A stretch of 64,000 nt of DNA from Tubulanus polymorphus (taxonomy: Eukaryota > Nemertea > Palaeonemertea > Tubulaniformes > Tubulanidae), in assembly GCF_964204645.1 (NCBI RefSeq), contig NC_134033.1, forward strand, positions 8,964,231 to 9,028,230, written 5' to 3'. Below the pieces are notes generated by a model. It had not been told where the DNA came from and did not search any database. It worked only from the letters and a program-made list of their open reading frames with translations. This document shows positions 1 through 10,400 of this stretch, one piece after another (within the stretch, counting starts at the first letter, position 1; each line of letters begins with the position of its first letter). Position numbers and translations under genes: made by a program.

Positions 1-112
1 CTTCTTACTTTCATATATACTTGTCACACGTCGCGGACTTTGTCAATATTTATACACTGTGTTCATGTAACGTTATATCAATGGGACATTATAATTCCTT
101 CTGCTTGCTAAT

Positions 113-886
113 ATGATGGAATTTAACAGCATACAGCGTGACTGTTTGTATTATAACAGTAACGACTTAGTAAAGGAATTCTCTGACTCCAGTTTTGGCC
201 TTATTCATGTAAATGTCAGGAGTCTGGACAAGAATTTTGATAATCTCCTTTTAACTTTAGATTCTACTGCATGTAAATTTGACGTCATAGGCGTCACAGA
301 GACTTGGGCGAGAACAAGCATGGATAATAGATCTTTATATCCAATTCCAGGATATAATTCAATTTTCAAATGCAGAGATCACTCTAGAGGTGGTGGAATA
401 GCCTTTTATGTAAAAAATTCTATAAATTACAAAATTAGGACTGACCTCGATATACTCATTATTAATTCAGTTGAATATATGTTCATTGGAATTAATCTTA
501 GGAGCTTTCCGGAAAAAATTCTTACTGGTCTATTTTACAGACCTCCTCAACTCAAGGTCAGTGACGTTATTAGTGATTTCTCGAAAATATTTGATAAGAT
601 ATCTTGTAATTCTAGAGTTTTTCTTATGGGAGATTTCAATATCAACATACTTAATGAGGATCGCGACCTTCACACGGCAAATTTTGTTGATACCTTGAGT
701 TGCAATTCCTTTGCCCCTTTCATTAACAAACCTACACGCATTATTGATAAATCGGAATCTCTTCTAGATATAATTTTCACAAATTGTAATGAAGAGTATT
801 ACATCAAATCAGGCATAGTAATGACTGATATCTCGGATCATCTACCTTTTCATCTACCTTCAATTCTAAATAGGGGTCTAATCTAA
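113..886 (+). pseudogene. LINE ORF2 N-terminal AP-like endonuclease domain
   Basis: This part of the LINE ORF2 would nick target DNA to prime reverse transcription. Visible motifs are HVNVRSL near residue 33, the TETW block near 62, GGGIAFYV near 93, MGDFN near 172, and the terminal ISDHLPF, in the order expected for exonuclease-endonuclease-phosphatase folds of Jockey-superfamily LINEs. The open frame ends just before the nested Helitron-like element. A one-base shift restores the frame to the downstream part, so a frameshift lies near 870-880. The copy is non-functional. Confidence 0.85.
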
Positions 887-890
887 AACT

Positions 891-1912
891 AGGGGTCCAG
901 GGACACCATGCCCACTTGGGAAGTGGTTTCAAATGCTCAATAATCTAACAATTTCCATATTCAACGCCCCATATAGAAAAACCAATGACCTTGAAACCCA
1001 CCACAATCATAGAAAATGACATGAATAACAACTTTGCAATTTATCATGGTAACAAAATATGCCTAGGTACCAATCTAATAAGGAAATGCTAAGTTATCCA
1101 ACTATTCAACGCCCCCTGGTGACCATATAGAAAAACTTATGTCCTTAAAACTCACCACAATCATAGATGATGTCATGAGCTACAACTTTGCAATCGATTG
1201 TGGTTAGAAAAATATACATAGGTACAAATATAATATAGAAATACTAAGTTATTGTATTATTCAACGCCCCCAATGACCTGGAAACTCACCAAAATCATAG
1301 AACACGTTATGGGCTACAACTTTCCAACTGATTGTAGTAACACAATATGCTTAGGTATAAATATAATGTGGAAAAACTTTTTCCCACCTACGAATGAGTA
1401 CTGATGACACCAAGATGGCCGCCAATTGCGTTATAATCGGCTGATCAAGAATACCTGTCTCAGGTATAAAACAACCCTTTCCAAAGAATACCCATCACAA
1501 ATTGCAATGAGAAATGGCAAACCAGTACGAAGCTTCAGGACCCAGAATTTCGGCCAAAATTGACGGCCATCTTGAGCCCGATTGACCCAATTTTTCTTAA
1601 GCTGATGGCTTCCTTGGGGGTTCAAATATATACAAAAGATCAAGGTAATTGATCACAGCGTCTTCAAAATTTCCGTCAAAAACTTCAAAAATGTCTAAAA
1701 AGTGCTGATTTTGGCGAACAACAATGGCTGCCAGTCGGCCATCTTGATTCTGACAGGGCCAGTTTTTAGGCTGAAGATGTGTCTAGGGTAGATACATGTG
1801 TAACCCAAATATCAAGACATTACATTGGAGCGTCTTCAAAATAACTGGATTCCGTCTATGGACGGACGAGAACGCAATAGCCCGCTGGGACTAAAGTCCC
1901 AAGTGGGCTAAA
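891..1912 (+). mobile_element. Helitron-like (HINE/pearl-type) element, copy H1
   Basis: A non-autonomous element of about 1 kb interrupts the LINE. It begins AGGGGTCCAGGGACACCAT, has a core of about three tandem units (TCAACGCCCC recurs at 961, 1106 and 1261, a period of 145-155 bases), then unique sequence, and ends in a near-perfect hairpin at 1878-1910 (TAGCCCGCTGGGAC, then GTCCCAAGTGGGCTA) followed by an A run. The same ends and core recur many times in the window. The layout matches Helitron-like elements with central satellite repeats. No protein is encoded. Confidence 0.7.
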
Positions 1913-1913
1913 A

Positions 1914-3340
1914 ACTGCACATCATGTAAATTATAGACAAGTTAATGAACGCAACATGCGGATTTTCAAAAGGTATCTAATTGCCGAAAAATGGAATGAT
2001 GTATATAATAGCACCAATGCCGAACTGGCGTACAATACATTTATTACCTTATTTACTAAATACTATGACAACTCATTCCCAATTACCAAAAGGAAATGGA
2101 ATCGATTAGAAGATAAGCTAAACCCTTGGATGACAAGAGGTCTATTAATTTCACTGAAACATAAGGAGAAGCTCTATACAGAATATCTTAAGAAGAGATC
2201 AGCTGAATCAAAATCAGTGTTTAGTAAATACAGAAACTGTTTTCACAAATGTATACGTGTGGCTAAAAAAGATTTTTAAATGCAAAAGTTTGAAACTATA
2301 GGGACTGATTCCAAGCAGACCTAGGGATTATCAATACTACATTACATAAAAGAAAGGCGTCTGATTTTCCTGAAAAGTTCAGTCATAATGATCAATTCAT
2401 TACCGACCCCCTCGATATAGCTAATAATTTCAAAGACTTTTTTATAAATATCGGTCCAAAACTAGCTGATAAAATTCCAGATACAAACAAAGATTTCAAG
2501 AGTTATCTAAAAAACAGAGTTGAAGACACAATTTTTCTTGCTCCAGTGACTAAATTAGAAATAGAAAATATTGTTAAACTTTTTAAATCAATGAATAGTT
2601 CTGGAGTCGATAATGTTAGTCAGAAAATATCAAAGGAGGTCATCCATCTTACCTCTGATCCCTTAGTATACATCTTCAATCTTAGTTTGGTATCTGGCGT
2701 TTTTCCTAGTACTCTCAAAATTGCTCAGGTTTGTCCAATTTATAAAACCGGGGATAAGGCAAGTTTAAAAAATTATCGCCCCATCTCAAACCTACCATGC
2801 CTCTCTAAAATTTTAGAAAAAATTATGTATTCCTGTGTCGTTGAGTTTTTTGAATCTCATAATGTAATTTCAGACTCCCAGTTTGGGTTTAGGAAAAAAC
2901 ATTCCACGTCCTATGCCCAAACGAAAATAATCGATAACTTAATTGATAAATTGGATTGTGGAGAGACTATTTTAGGTATTTTTTTAGATTTATCTTAAGC
3001 TTTTGATACCATAGATCATGCAATACTATTTAGCAAACTTGAACACTATGGTAAAAATTATCTTTGTAACCGACTTCAGTGTGTAAAATATGGAGATAAA
3101 ACATCCAATAGAATGAAAATAATACGTGGAGTCCCACAAGGATCGATCTTGGGTCCTCTACTCTTTATATTGTACATTAATGACTGCCCCAATGCGTCAG
3201 CCATTTTTCAGACTATAATGTTCGCGGATGATACTAATATCTTTGCTTCCCATAAAGAGTACAGAATTTTGGAGAGAACTGTCAATTTTGAACTTGCAAA
3301 TTTGGATGTCTGGTTTAAGTAAAAAAAACTTTCATTAAAT
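1914..3340 (+). pseudogene. LINE ORF2 linker and reverse transcriptase
   Basis: The linker (1914-2279) is followed by RT blocks: ASLKNYRPISNLPCLSKI near 2760, FGFRKKHST near 2884, FLDLS with a stop codon where Lys is usual before AFDTIDH (2996), GVPQGSILGPLLF near 3125, and the catalytic block FADDT near 3222. A TAA in the palm and several frame changes make it inactive. Motif wording fits CR1/L2/Jockey-type RT. It would reverse-transcribe the element's own RNA at the nicked target. Confidence 0.85.
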
Positions 3341-3572
3341 CTGGACGAAACACATTTCATGGTATTTAGTAGAGCTAAGAAAAAAAAAAGACTTCCGTAT
3401 ATATCGGAGATTTACCTTTACAAAAAGTAAGAAACACTAAATTTGTAGGAGTCCAAATTGATGATGATTTAAATTGGAAAGCCCATAAACAATATATTGC
3501 GAAGAAAGCGGCACAAGGTATTGGTATCATCCGACTATTATCATATTTTGTTCCACGATCTGTTCTTCTAAA

Positions 3573-4046
3573 ATGTACTATTCTCTTATTCATCCATACA
3601 TTCATTATTGTAACATGACTTGGGCAAATAATACCACTACTAATCTTAACAGTCTTGTGGTATTACAAAAGAAAGCGATTAGAGCGATTACTGGAAGCGG
3701 CTCCTTAGCGCACATGTCACCTTTATTCAAAAAGTACAAACTATTGAAATTGGAGGATATCAACAAACTACAAATTTGCCAGTTCATGTACTTATATAAT
3801 AAAAATGATGTCCCTAAAGCCTTCGATGATTTCTTTTTACATAATTCACAAATTCACAACCACAACACTAGAAATAGTACTGGTATCAATTTTGTAATCC
3901 CATATTCAAGAACCAACCTTCGTTACAATTCATTAAGATCGAAAGGTCCAAGACTTTGGAACACTTTGGATCCTAAGTTAAAACTATCTAAAAATCTCAG
4001 TTCTTTCAAAAGAAATTTAAAGAAGTCCATCATGGACAATTACTAA
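3573..4046 (+). pseudogene. LINE ORF2 C-terminal domain
   Basis: This is the C-terminal, post-thumb part of the LINE protein. It carries IHPYIHYCNMTW near the start, LQKKAIRAITG near residue 31, and a closing GPRLWNTL block with Lys-rich end, all usual for CR1/L2/Jockey ORF2 tails. Its frame differs from that of the RT segment. A terminator codon at 4044 is followed by the 3' UTR. Confidence 0.8.
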
Positions 4047-4323
4047 CTCATGTGAACATTGTTTAAAATCTAGTATTGCGCCCGTCTGAAAGTATGTATG
4101 TGTGTGTATGCATGAACCATGTGTGAATATGCGTGTTTTTTTTTCTCTTTTCCTTATTTTATTTTCCCTTTTTGCAAAACAACTCTCTTAAAGTACTTTT
4201 GTAATTGTAAGTCTCATATATCTTTAATACATTGATGTAAATTATTCAGAAAATAAATATGATATGATATAGAAATGTTTGCTTGTAATACAAGTAAACG
4301 CTTTGTGTGCAAGAAATACTTAC
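4047..4323 (+). other. LINE 3' UTR and short-repeat tail, then PEMT intron
   Basis: About 200 bases of AT-rich UTR follow the LINE stop codon. They contain AATAAA-like signals and end in a run built on ATATG near 4252-4270, which I take as the 3' tail of the insertion. Bases 4271-4323 are PEMT intron up to the donor of exon 5. Confidence 0.5.
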
Positions 4324-4435
4324 AGTAAGGCCAAAGAAATGAAGTTCAAAGTTGCACCAACATAAATAGGATGTGATAGAATGAAGAATGGAGAATCTTG
4401 ACTAAAACTTGGAGTACAGACATCAAAACATTCAC
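4324..4435 (-). CDS. PEMT: PEMT exon 5
   Basis: The exon has 112 bases, acceptor TGTTTTTAG and donor GTAAGT. It finishes a Gly codon begun in exon 4 and encodes GECFDVC, then ILSHPIYVGATLNF. The latter matches the conserved ILDNPMYWGSTANY block of PEMT. It ends two bases into a codon; the next exon is outside the window. Confidence 0.9.
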
Positions 4436-7400
4436 CTAAAAACATAAACAATACAAAATTTCAAAGATTTCAAAACTAGCTCAATATTACCAAATTCTTA
4501 CTAATTATGAAAAAAAAAAATCCAATGTCTCTATTTAGTATGGTAGTTCTAAATTTAGCTCTCCTATTTAACGTTGGACTCTGTGTGGTTTTATTTTATC
4601 ACTGGATCTATTTCTACAGTTATGGATTTACATGTTCCACAGTTATAATAAATTAAACCCATAGATGGCGACTGATTTGGAAGATGGTATTCAGGCAGAT
4701 AACATACCGCAGTAAAGTCGCTTCAGACCTTGACATGTAGATCCAACAAGTACAAGAATCAAACCGAACAGCAACAATAGATACGCCGCACACAATAGAT
4801 AATTATTATGGAAACAGTGCCAATGGGGTTGACTCGACAATAAAAGCCAATATCTAAAAGACAAAAAAATATAGTTACAAAATAGCAGGGATAATGGGTT
4901 TTCTGCATCGTGCCAATGAGGTGTCAGAGGACCGAGTGAGACATAATTCAAATTTGAATTGAATTCGACTCTTAGAAATAATCAATAGTTTCAAACAATT
5001 GTTGCATATCTCTCAGTAACATTTCAAATGTTTCAATTAAAATCAAATCCAAATAGGTCAACAACTACACAAATGAACTCTCTGATACTCATTGCAAACC
5101 TATTCCAGTGTTATGTCAGTCATGTTGAATCAAATCGTGTGAATCGAAAGAATCATATATCGGGATACCAGCAACGGATACCAAAAATCCGGAAATGGAT
5201 ATGTATTATCGTTAATAATTACAATAGTCTACAATCCATGTAAGCTGCCGGCATAGCTGGCAGTAGTTGCAAGCACCAAGGGTGCATACCTTTTGTGAAG
5301 GGTTTGAAAATTTATTTTTAAAGCGTTTTTAAAACATCTGGGATGGTCTGATGGAACAAAGAGTAACAAGAAAATTAATTCTAATAAATCATTTGACGCC
5401 TGAAAAAAATGTAGAATTTTTGGGATAAGGTAATGTGGGATTGCAGATTTGAAATCGAAGTTTTAATAAATTTGGGGAATTATAAAATTTGGTGATTGGG
5501 TAGGTGATAGAGGTCTTTGACTGTAAATAGTGGTTTGATTTTTTCATTGAAAATTGTCAATAATGATAAATTTACCAAGCATATTTCAACACAGTATGGT
5601 TGCGCCATCTGCAAAATGAAAACCTACCTGACGGAATCAATTCTCTCAGCGGTCTCTATTCATATTCACGTGATTTATTCTTTTTTTTCCCTTTTCCACA
5701 CTATTTTCATCGTAAGTACATAGGCATTTTTACCTTACCGCTGTTTCCGATACAATCCGGTAAATTTCATTGCGCTCACCTCGATCTACAGAACACTTCG
5801 TGCAAATTTTGATGAATCAACGTTACAAAAGCACTGTCGGGCAGTAAACATAAAAAAATGAGCCCCATTCAATGAGGTGACATGTTTTTCTGAGTCGTCA
5901 TCCCAAAATCCATCACAGGCTCGTCACTTCAATTATCAATTCAAGTATAAATAAACAAATTTATAGCCGCAAGACCTAACATTCAGGCGCGGTCTTCAAA
6001 CAGCAATTTTAACAATTACCCATTTTCTTGTTCAGTACACTTAACCGATCCACAGGATATTTACTGCTCTAAATATTATAAACACTGTTGAGCTGTAATC
6101 GATGAATCGATGTGTGTCTTTACATCGTCGTTCTGTGGATCTGTTGCAAGTTCTCCTCGCAATGAGAATCAAATAAAGTAAAAATACATTCATTATTCCC
6201 AGTGATTTGGCCGCGGACTTCAATCAGTTAGTTAAACAAAATTTACCGGATATTTAGTACGTTTAGATCAAGATTGGAGTCCGGGAGTTTTCTTCTTAAG
6301 AAATTGAGAGTTGGTTCCAATGGTATATTAGTGAACAAGGAAACAGCGTCGAAAGATATAAATTTTTGTCCATTAGGTTTGAGATTTTTGAGTTTGTCTA
6401 AAAGATCCATATTGTGCCGAATGTGAGAATCAGAAAAAGTACCCAAAGCCGGGGATAGTACTTTAGCCAGATATTTGGAGAGCCGATATGATGGAGAATT
6501 GATATTAGAAATGATCGGTCTTAACGGTGAATTGGGTTTATGAATTTTTGGAAGACCATAAGCATAAGGAAGATTTGGAAGCCGAGAGTTAAATTTGGAG
6601 AGGAAGTCCGAATTGTCAGGAAATTTCTTAGAGATGTTTTTTAAACCTAAATTAAAAGCTGATTGCATCTTTTTCAAAGGGTTGTTTTTGATGGATTTGT
6701 AGAAATTGGAATCACCGAGAATAGCAAACATTTTAGAATTGTAATTGATCAAATCTTGAATAACAATTTTGCCGCCTTTATCAGCCTTGGAGATGCAGAT
6801 GGTTTTGATGGATTTAAGTTCCTGGAGAGCAATCGAAAATCTCCGAGGAAAGAGCTGATTAGATTGACCTTGAAGGGTATTCCAAATGGTGTCCAAATTC
6901 ATGAATATAAAATTGTATTGAAAACTAGCCGGAGGAGATCTTTCCATACGTTCAACGAAATCCAAAATGTGTTGTTTTCTATGCGGGAGAGAGAAATTTA
7001 ATCCTAAACCGAGAACTTGAATTTGTGTTTTGGTTAATTTAGCCGAAGATAGATTGACAACATTATCAGTAGCGCAAAATTTGGTCCAAGGGCTGTTGTC
7101 GATTAATTTATTCAGAATGGAAGAGAAATGCGAATTTTTCTTTTTTTTTATTTAGACGATGTACCGCGCAAAGATTCTTGATGCCCGAATGAAGAGAGTG
7201 CCAAAGGAAAGCATCAGGTATATGGTGTCTGAGAAAACGTTCTGCTTGTCGCATTTTATAGAAATTAGAGTTGGTAGTTTCTTTTGCTTCCAAAATGCAA
7301 TGTCTTAGATGAGATGCTGCTTCATTGGAAAATGGTTGATCTGATTTGAATTTATTCAACCAATTCAGAGATTTAGGAATAACCTGTTCTTGGAGACTTT

Positions 7401-10400
7401 TTTGAAGAAATATGACGTTTTCTTTGGATTTGTGAGCTTTATAAGCAGCAGATTCATATTTTCGAAAAGCAAAGATCAAATGAGGAAAGGTTATGAATAA
7501 GAATTTCAAAGCCAAATTAAAATCCGTGGGTAACATAATAGAACGATGACCACACTCAAACGTGGTGAACGGATAATAAGATAAGATCCCACTATTTACA
7601 GATTAAAAGAATTTAAAAACCAGAATTTATTTATTAAATCTAAAATATTTAAAAGACACGACGTTTCGATCTCACCCTAGAGATCATCGTCAGGTGTGAG
7701 AAATAGACTAAAAACAGGGGTATATATACAGAGGAGGACAGGTTAATTGAGTAAATTGGTGAGTGAGTAAATAATTAGTGTTTGGCAAGGCATGAAGTAA
7801 TATACTTAGAAAGAAGGGAATTATGCGGAGAAAAGCCATTATTTAAATTGGTACTAATATCTGAGTGACGAGTAATTAGGGCAGACTCAACTATGTGGCG
7901 TTTAGTGTAATTGCTGGAAGTATAAATAATTTCGGCTTTATCAAAATTAAAACGATGTCCTTGAACACTTTGAATCCGAAATTCTTCCTAAGTACGCTGG
8001 CTCTAAACCTAACTTTTGGATTAGATATGTTGATGATATTCTGAGCTTAGTTTCTGATAATTTTGATCTTACCTCTTTTATCGACTTCATCAACTCCCAA
8101 TATCCATCTTTGAAATTCACTTTTGAATGGGAACAAAATGACCAAATTCCGTTTTTAGATGTTCTAATTCACAATAAATTTTCTCATTTGATTTTCTCAG
8201 TCTACCGTAAACCTATCAACGCTGAGGCATACCTTCACTTCTTTTCGTTTACTGCCAAATCAATCAAAATCGGTCTCGCTCAAGGCCTCTTTCTCCGTGC
8301 ACTGCTGATCTGCGATGAAACCTTCCTTTCGGCTGAATTTGACCATATATCCAACTCTCTTAGAAAATTGGCTTACCCTGATCACATTTTGAAAATCGCT
8401 ATTTCTAAGGCTAAACGTACTTTCTTCAATTCTAAACCTCCAGAAAATAAAAAACACATTTCAGAGTTCATTGTAGTTCCGTATGTACCTGTTTTGGAAA
8501 AGTTTCGTCACTCTCTCCCTTTATTGGATAAACAAATCATTTTCACGTATGAAAACAAAATTAGTAAGACTTTGGTTAAAAACAATCAATCTAAACCTTT
8601 GGACTGCGGAGTTTACAAAATTCCTTGTCTTGGCTGTGATAAAATTTACTTTGGAGAAACTGGTCGTGATTTAAAAACTCGAATTTCGGAACACAAAGAG
8701 GATATAATAAGTCAAAAACCGGCTAGTGGCGTAGCCAATCACGTTTGGAACACTGGTCATCGTTTTAATTTTGATAAAGCCGAAATTATTTATACTTCCA
8801 GCAATTACACTAAACGCCACATAGTTGAGTCTGCCCTAATTACTCGTCACTCAGATATTAGTACCAATTTAAATAATGGCTTTTCTCCGCATAATTCCCT
8901 TCTTTCTAAGTATATTACTTCATGCCTTGCCAAACACTAATTATTTACTCACTCACCAATTTACTCAATTAACCTGTCCTCCTCTGTATATATACCCATG
9001 TTTTTAGTCTATTTCTCACACCTGACGATGATCTCTAGGGTGAGGTCGAAACGTCGTGTCTTTTAAATATTTTAGATTGAATAAATAAATTCTGGTTTTT
9101 AAATTCTTTTAATCTGTAAATAGTGGGATTTTATCTTATCATCCGTTCACCACGTTTGAGTGTGGTCATCGTTCTACCAAGCATATTGATCCATCGAAGC
9201 GTTTTTCATTCCAAAGAAAAAGATTTTAGTGGTACTATATAGTCTTTTCTTCACGGTATAATGAGTAATCTTCATTCAAACAAAATGTTCTTCACACCCG
9301 AACACAATAGGTAATACATGAACCAGGGTTTTCTTAGTATCCAATATTCATATTATGCCTTTTCAGGTTAAAGCTTATGATACATATTTCTGACCATGTA
9401 CGGGACACAACTTGATTAGGTCGTTTTGGAAATTTACTCGGTCCTGCACATTTGGGATTACTCTGTCTCTCTTAGGATACTACCTTGCGTGACTCCACTA
9501 GTTAGATCTACTTATTTCCAAGATGAGACAGTTCCATTGATTTCGGCCACCTGTTTTCGATTGGAGAAAACTGCTGAGCCATTTAAGCAACCCATGATTG
9601 ATACCGTTTCCTAATAGCTTGTTTAGTAATTGCTGATGTAGTATCTTATCAAATGCTCTGTCGAAATCCATAAAGACTATAAGGCCTAACAGTCGATTTT
9701 CCAGAGTCAAATAACTATCTGGTCCAGTTACCCGTGGTTTCAAGTAAGCCTAATTGACTGTTTGTAGACCTTTGTTTTATCAAACCGTGTTGACTGTTGA
9801 ACAGGATTCTATTAAATTCCCTTAATTTTCAACAGCATGGTGATCAAGAATACTAACAGGACTATGCAGAAAACCCGTTATTGCTGCTTTGCAGCTATAT
9901 TTTCACTTATTAAACAAAGAAATGTCAAACATACAAACGGATTTGAATTAGCTGATCGTCATTTTGACAAAAAACAATATGAACAACACAACGACACTAA
10001 AACATGTACTTGTACACTAAAATTACAATTTTTGGCACTAAAATTTGTATTTCCGAGTAGTACTTACCCTTTCCTATGGTTTTTGCCAATATTTTCTAAA
10101 TTTGGATTGATCGCCAATGGTTTTTCTATACGACCCGGCCCAGCGGTATTGCATTTAGCCACCGGCGAAATCCGCCATCTTTTTACGTCATAGCAGACCC
10201 AAAAAATGCAGCTATGCGGGGCAGGTGGGCGGGATTCCCACCATAGGAAAGGGTAAGTACTACTCGGGAAATACAAATTTTAGTTCCAAAAATAATATTT
10301 CCGTCGAGTACTGTACCCTTTCCTATGGTTTTTGCTAGACTAGCCTAGCACAAGGATGGTGAGAAAGGTAGATAGAAAAACCACCGCTCAAACGCAAGGT

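Larger units (their letters stand above)
1..4270 (+). mobile_element. Degenerate CR1/L2-like (Jockey-superfamily) LINE with nested insertion
   Basis: In order, the plus strand reads an AP-type endonuclease (113-886), a foreign insertion (891-1912), the linker and reverse transcriptase (about 1914-3340), the C-terminal domain found after RT in CR1/L2/Jockey elements (3573-4046), and a 3' UTR ending in short ATATG-type repeats near 4252-4270. Stops and frameshifts separate the parts, so the copy is dead. It lies in the PEMT intron downstream of exon 5. The 5' end may be outside the window. Clade placement is by motif, not by tree. Confidence 0.85.
6230..9175. mobile_element. Penelope-like element with inverted 5' half
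   Basis: Bases 6243-7536 (minus) encode the N terminus and first half of a Penelope RT. Bases 7545-7962 are an inverted copy of the element's 3' end. Bases 7963-8940 (plus) encode the second half of RT and the GIY-YIG endonuclease, followed by the 3' end to about 9171. The two coding halves complement each other with only about 30-50 residues missing between them. Reading leftward from the junction at 7962 gives terminal repeat, N terminus, RT first half. This is what twin-primed reverse transcription of one RNA would produce. It lies in PEMT intron 3. Confidence 0.8.

Noticed and set aside
4691-4951. 86-codon minus-strand frame as a membrane protein gene
   Set aside because: Only 4708-4853 is exon (PEMT exon 4); the rest of the frame is intron on both sides.
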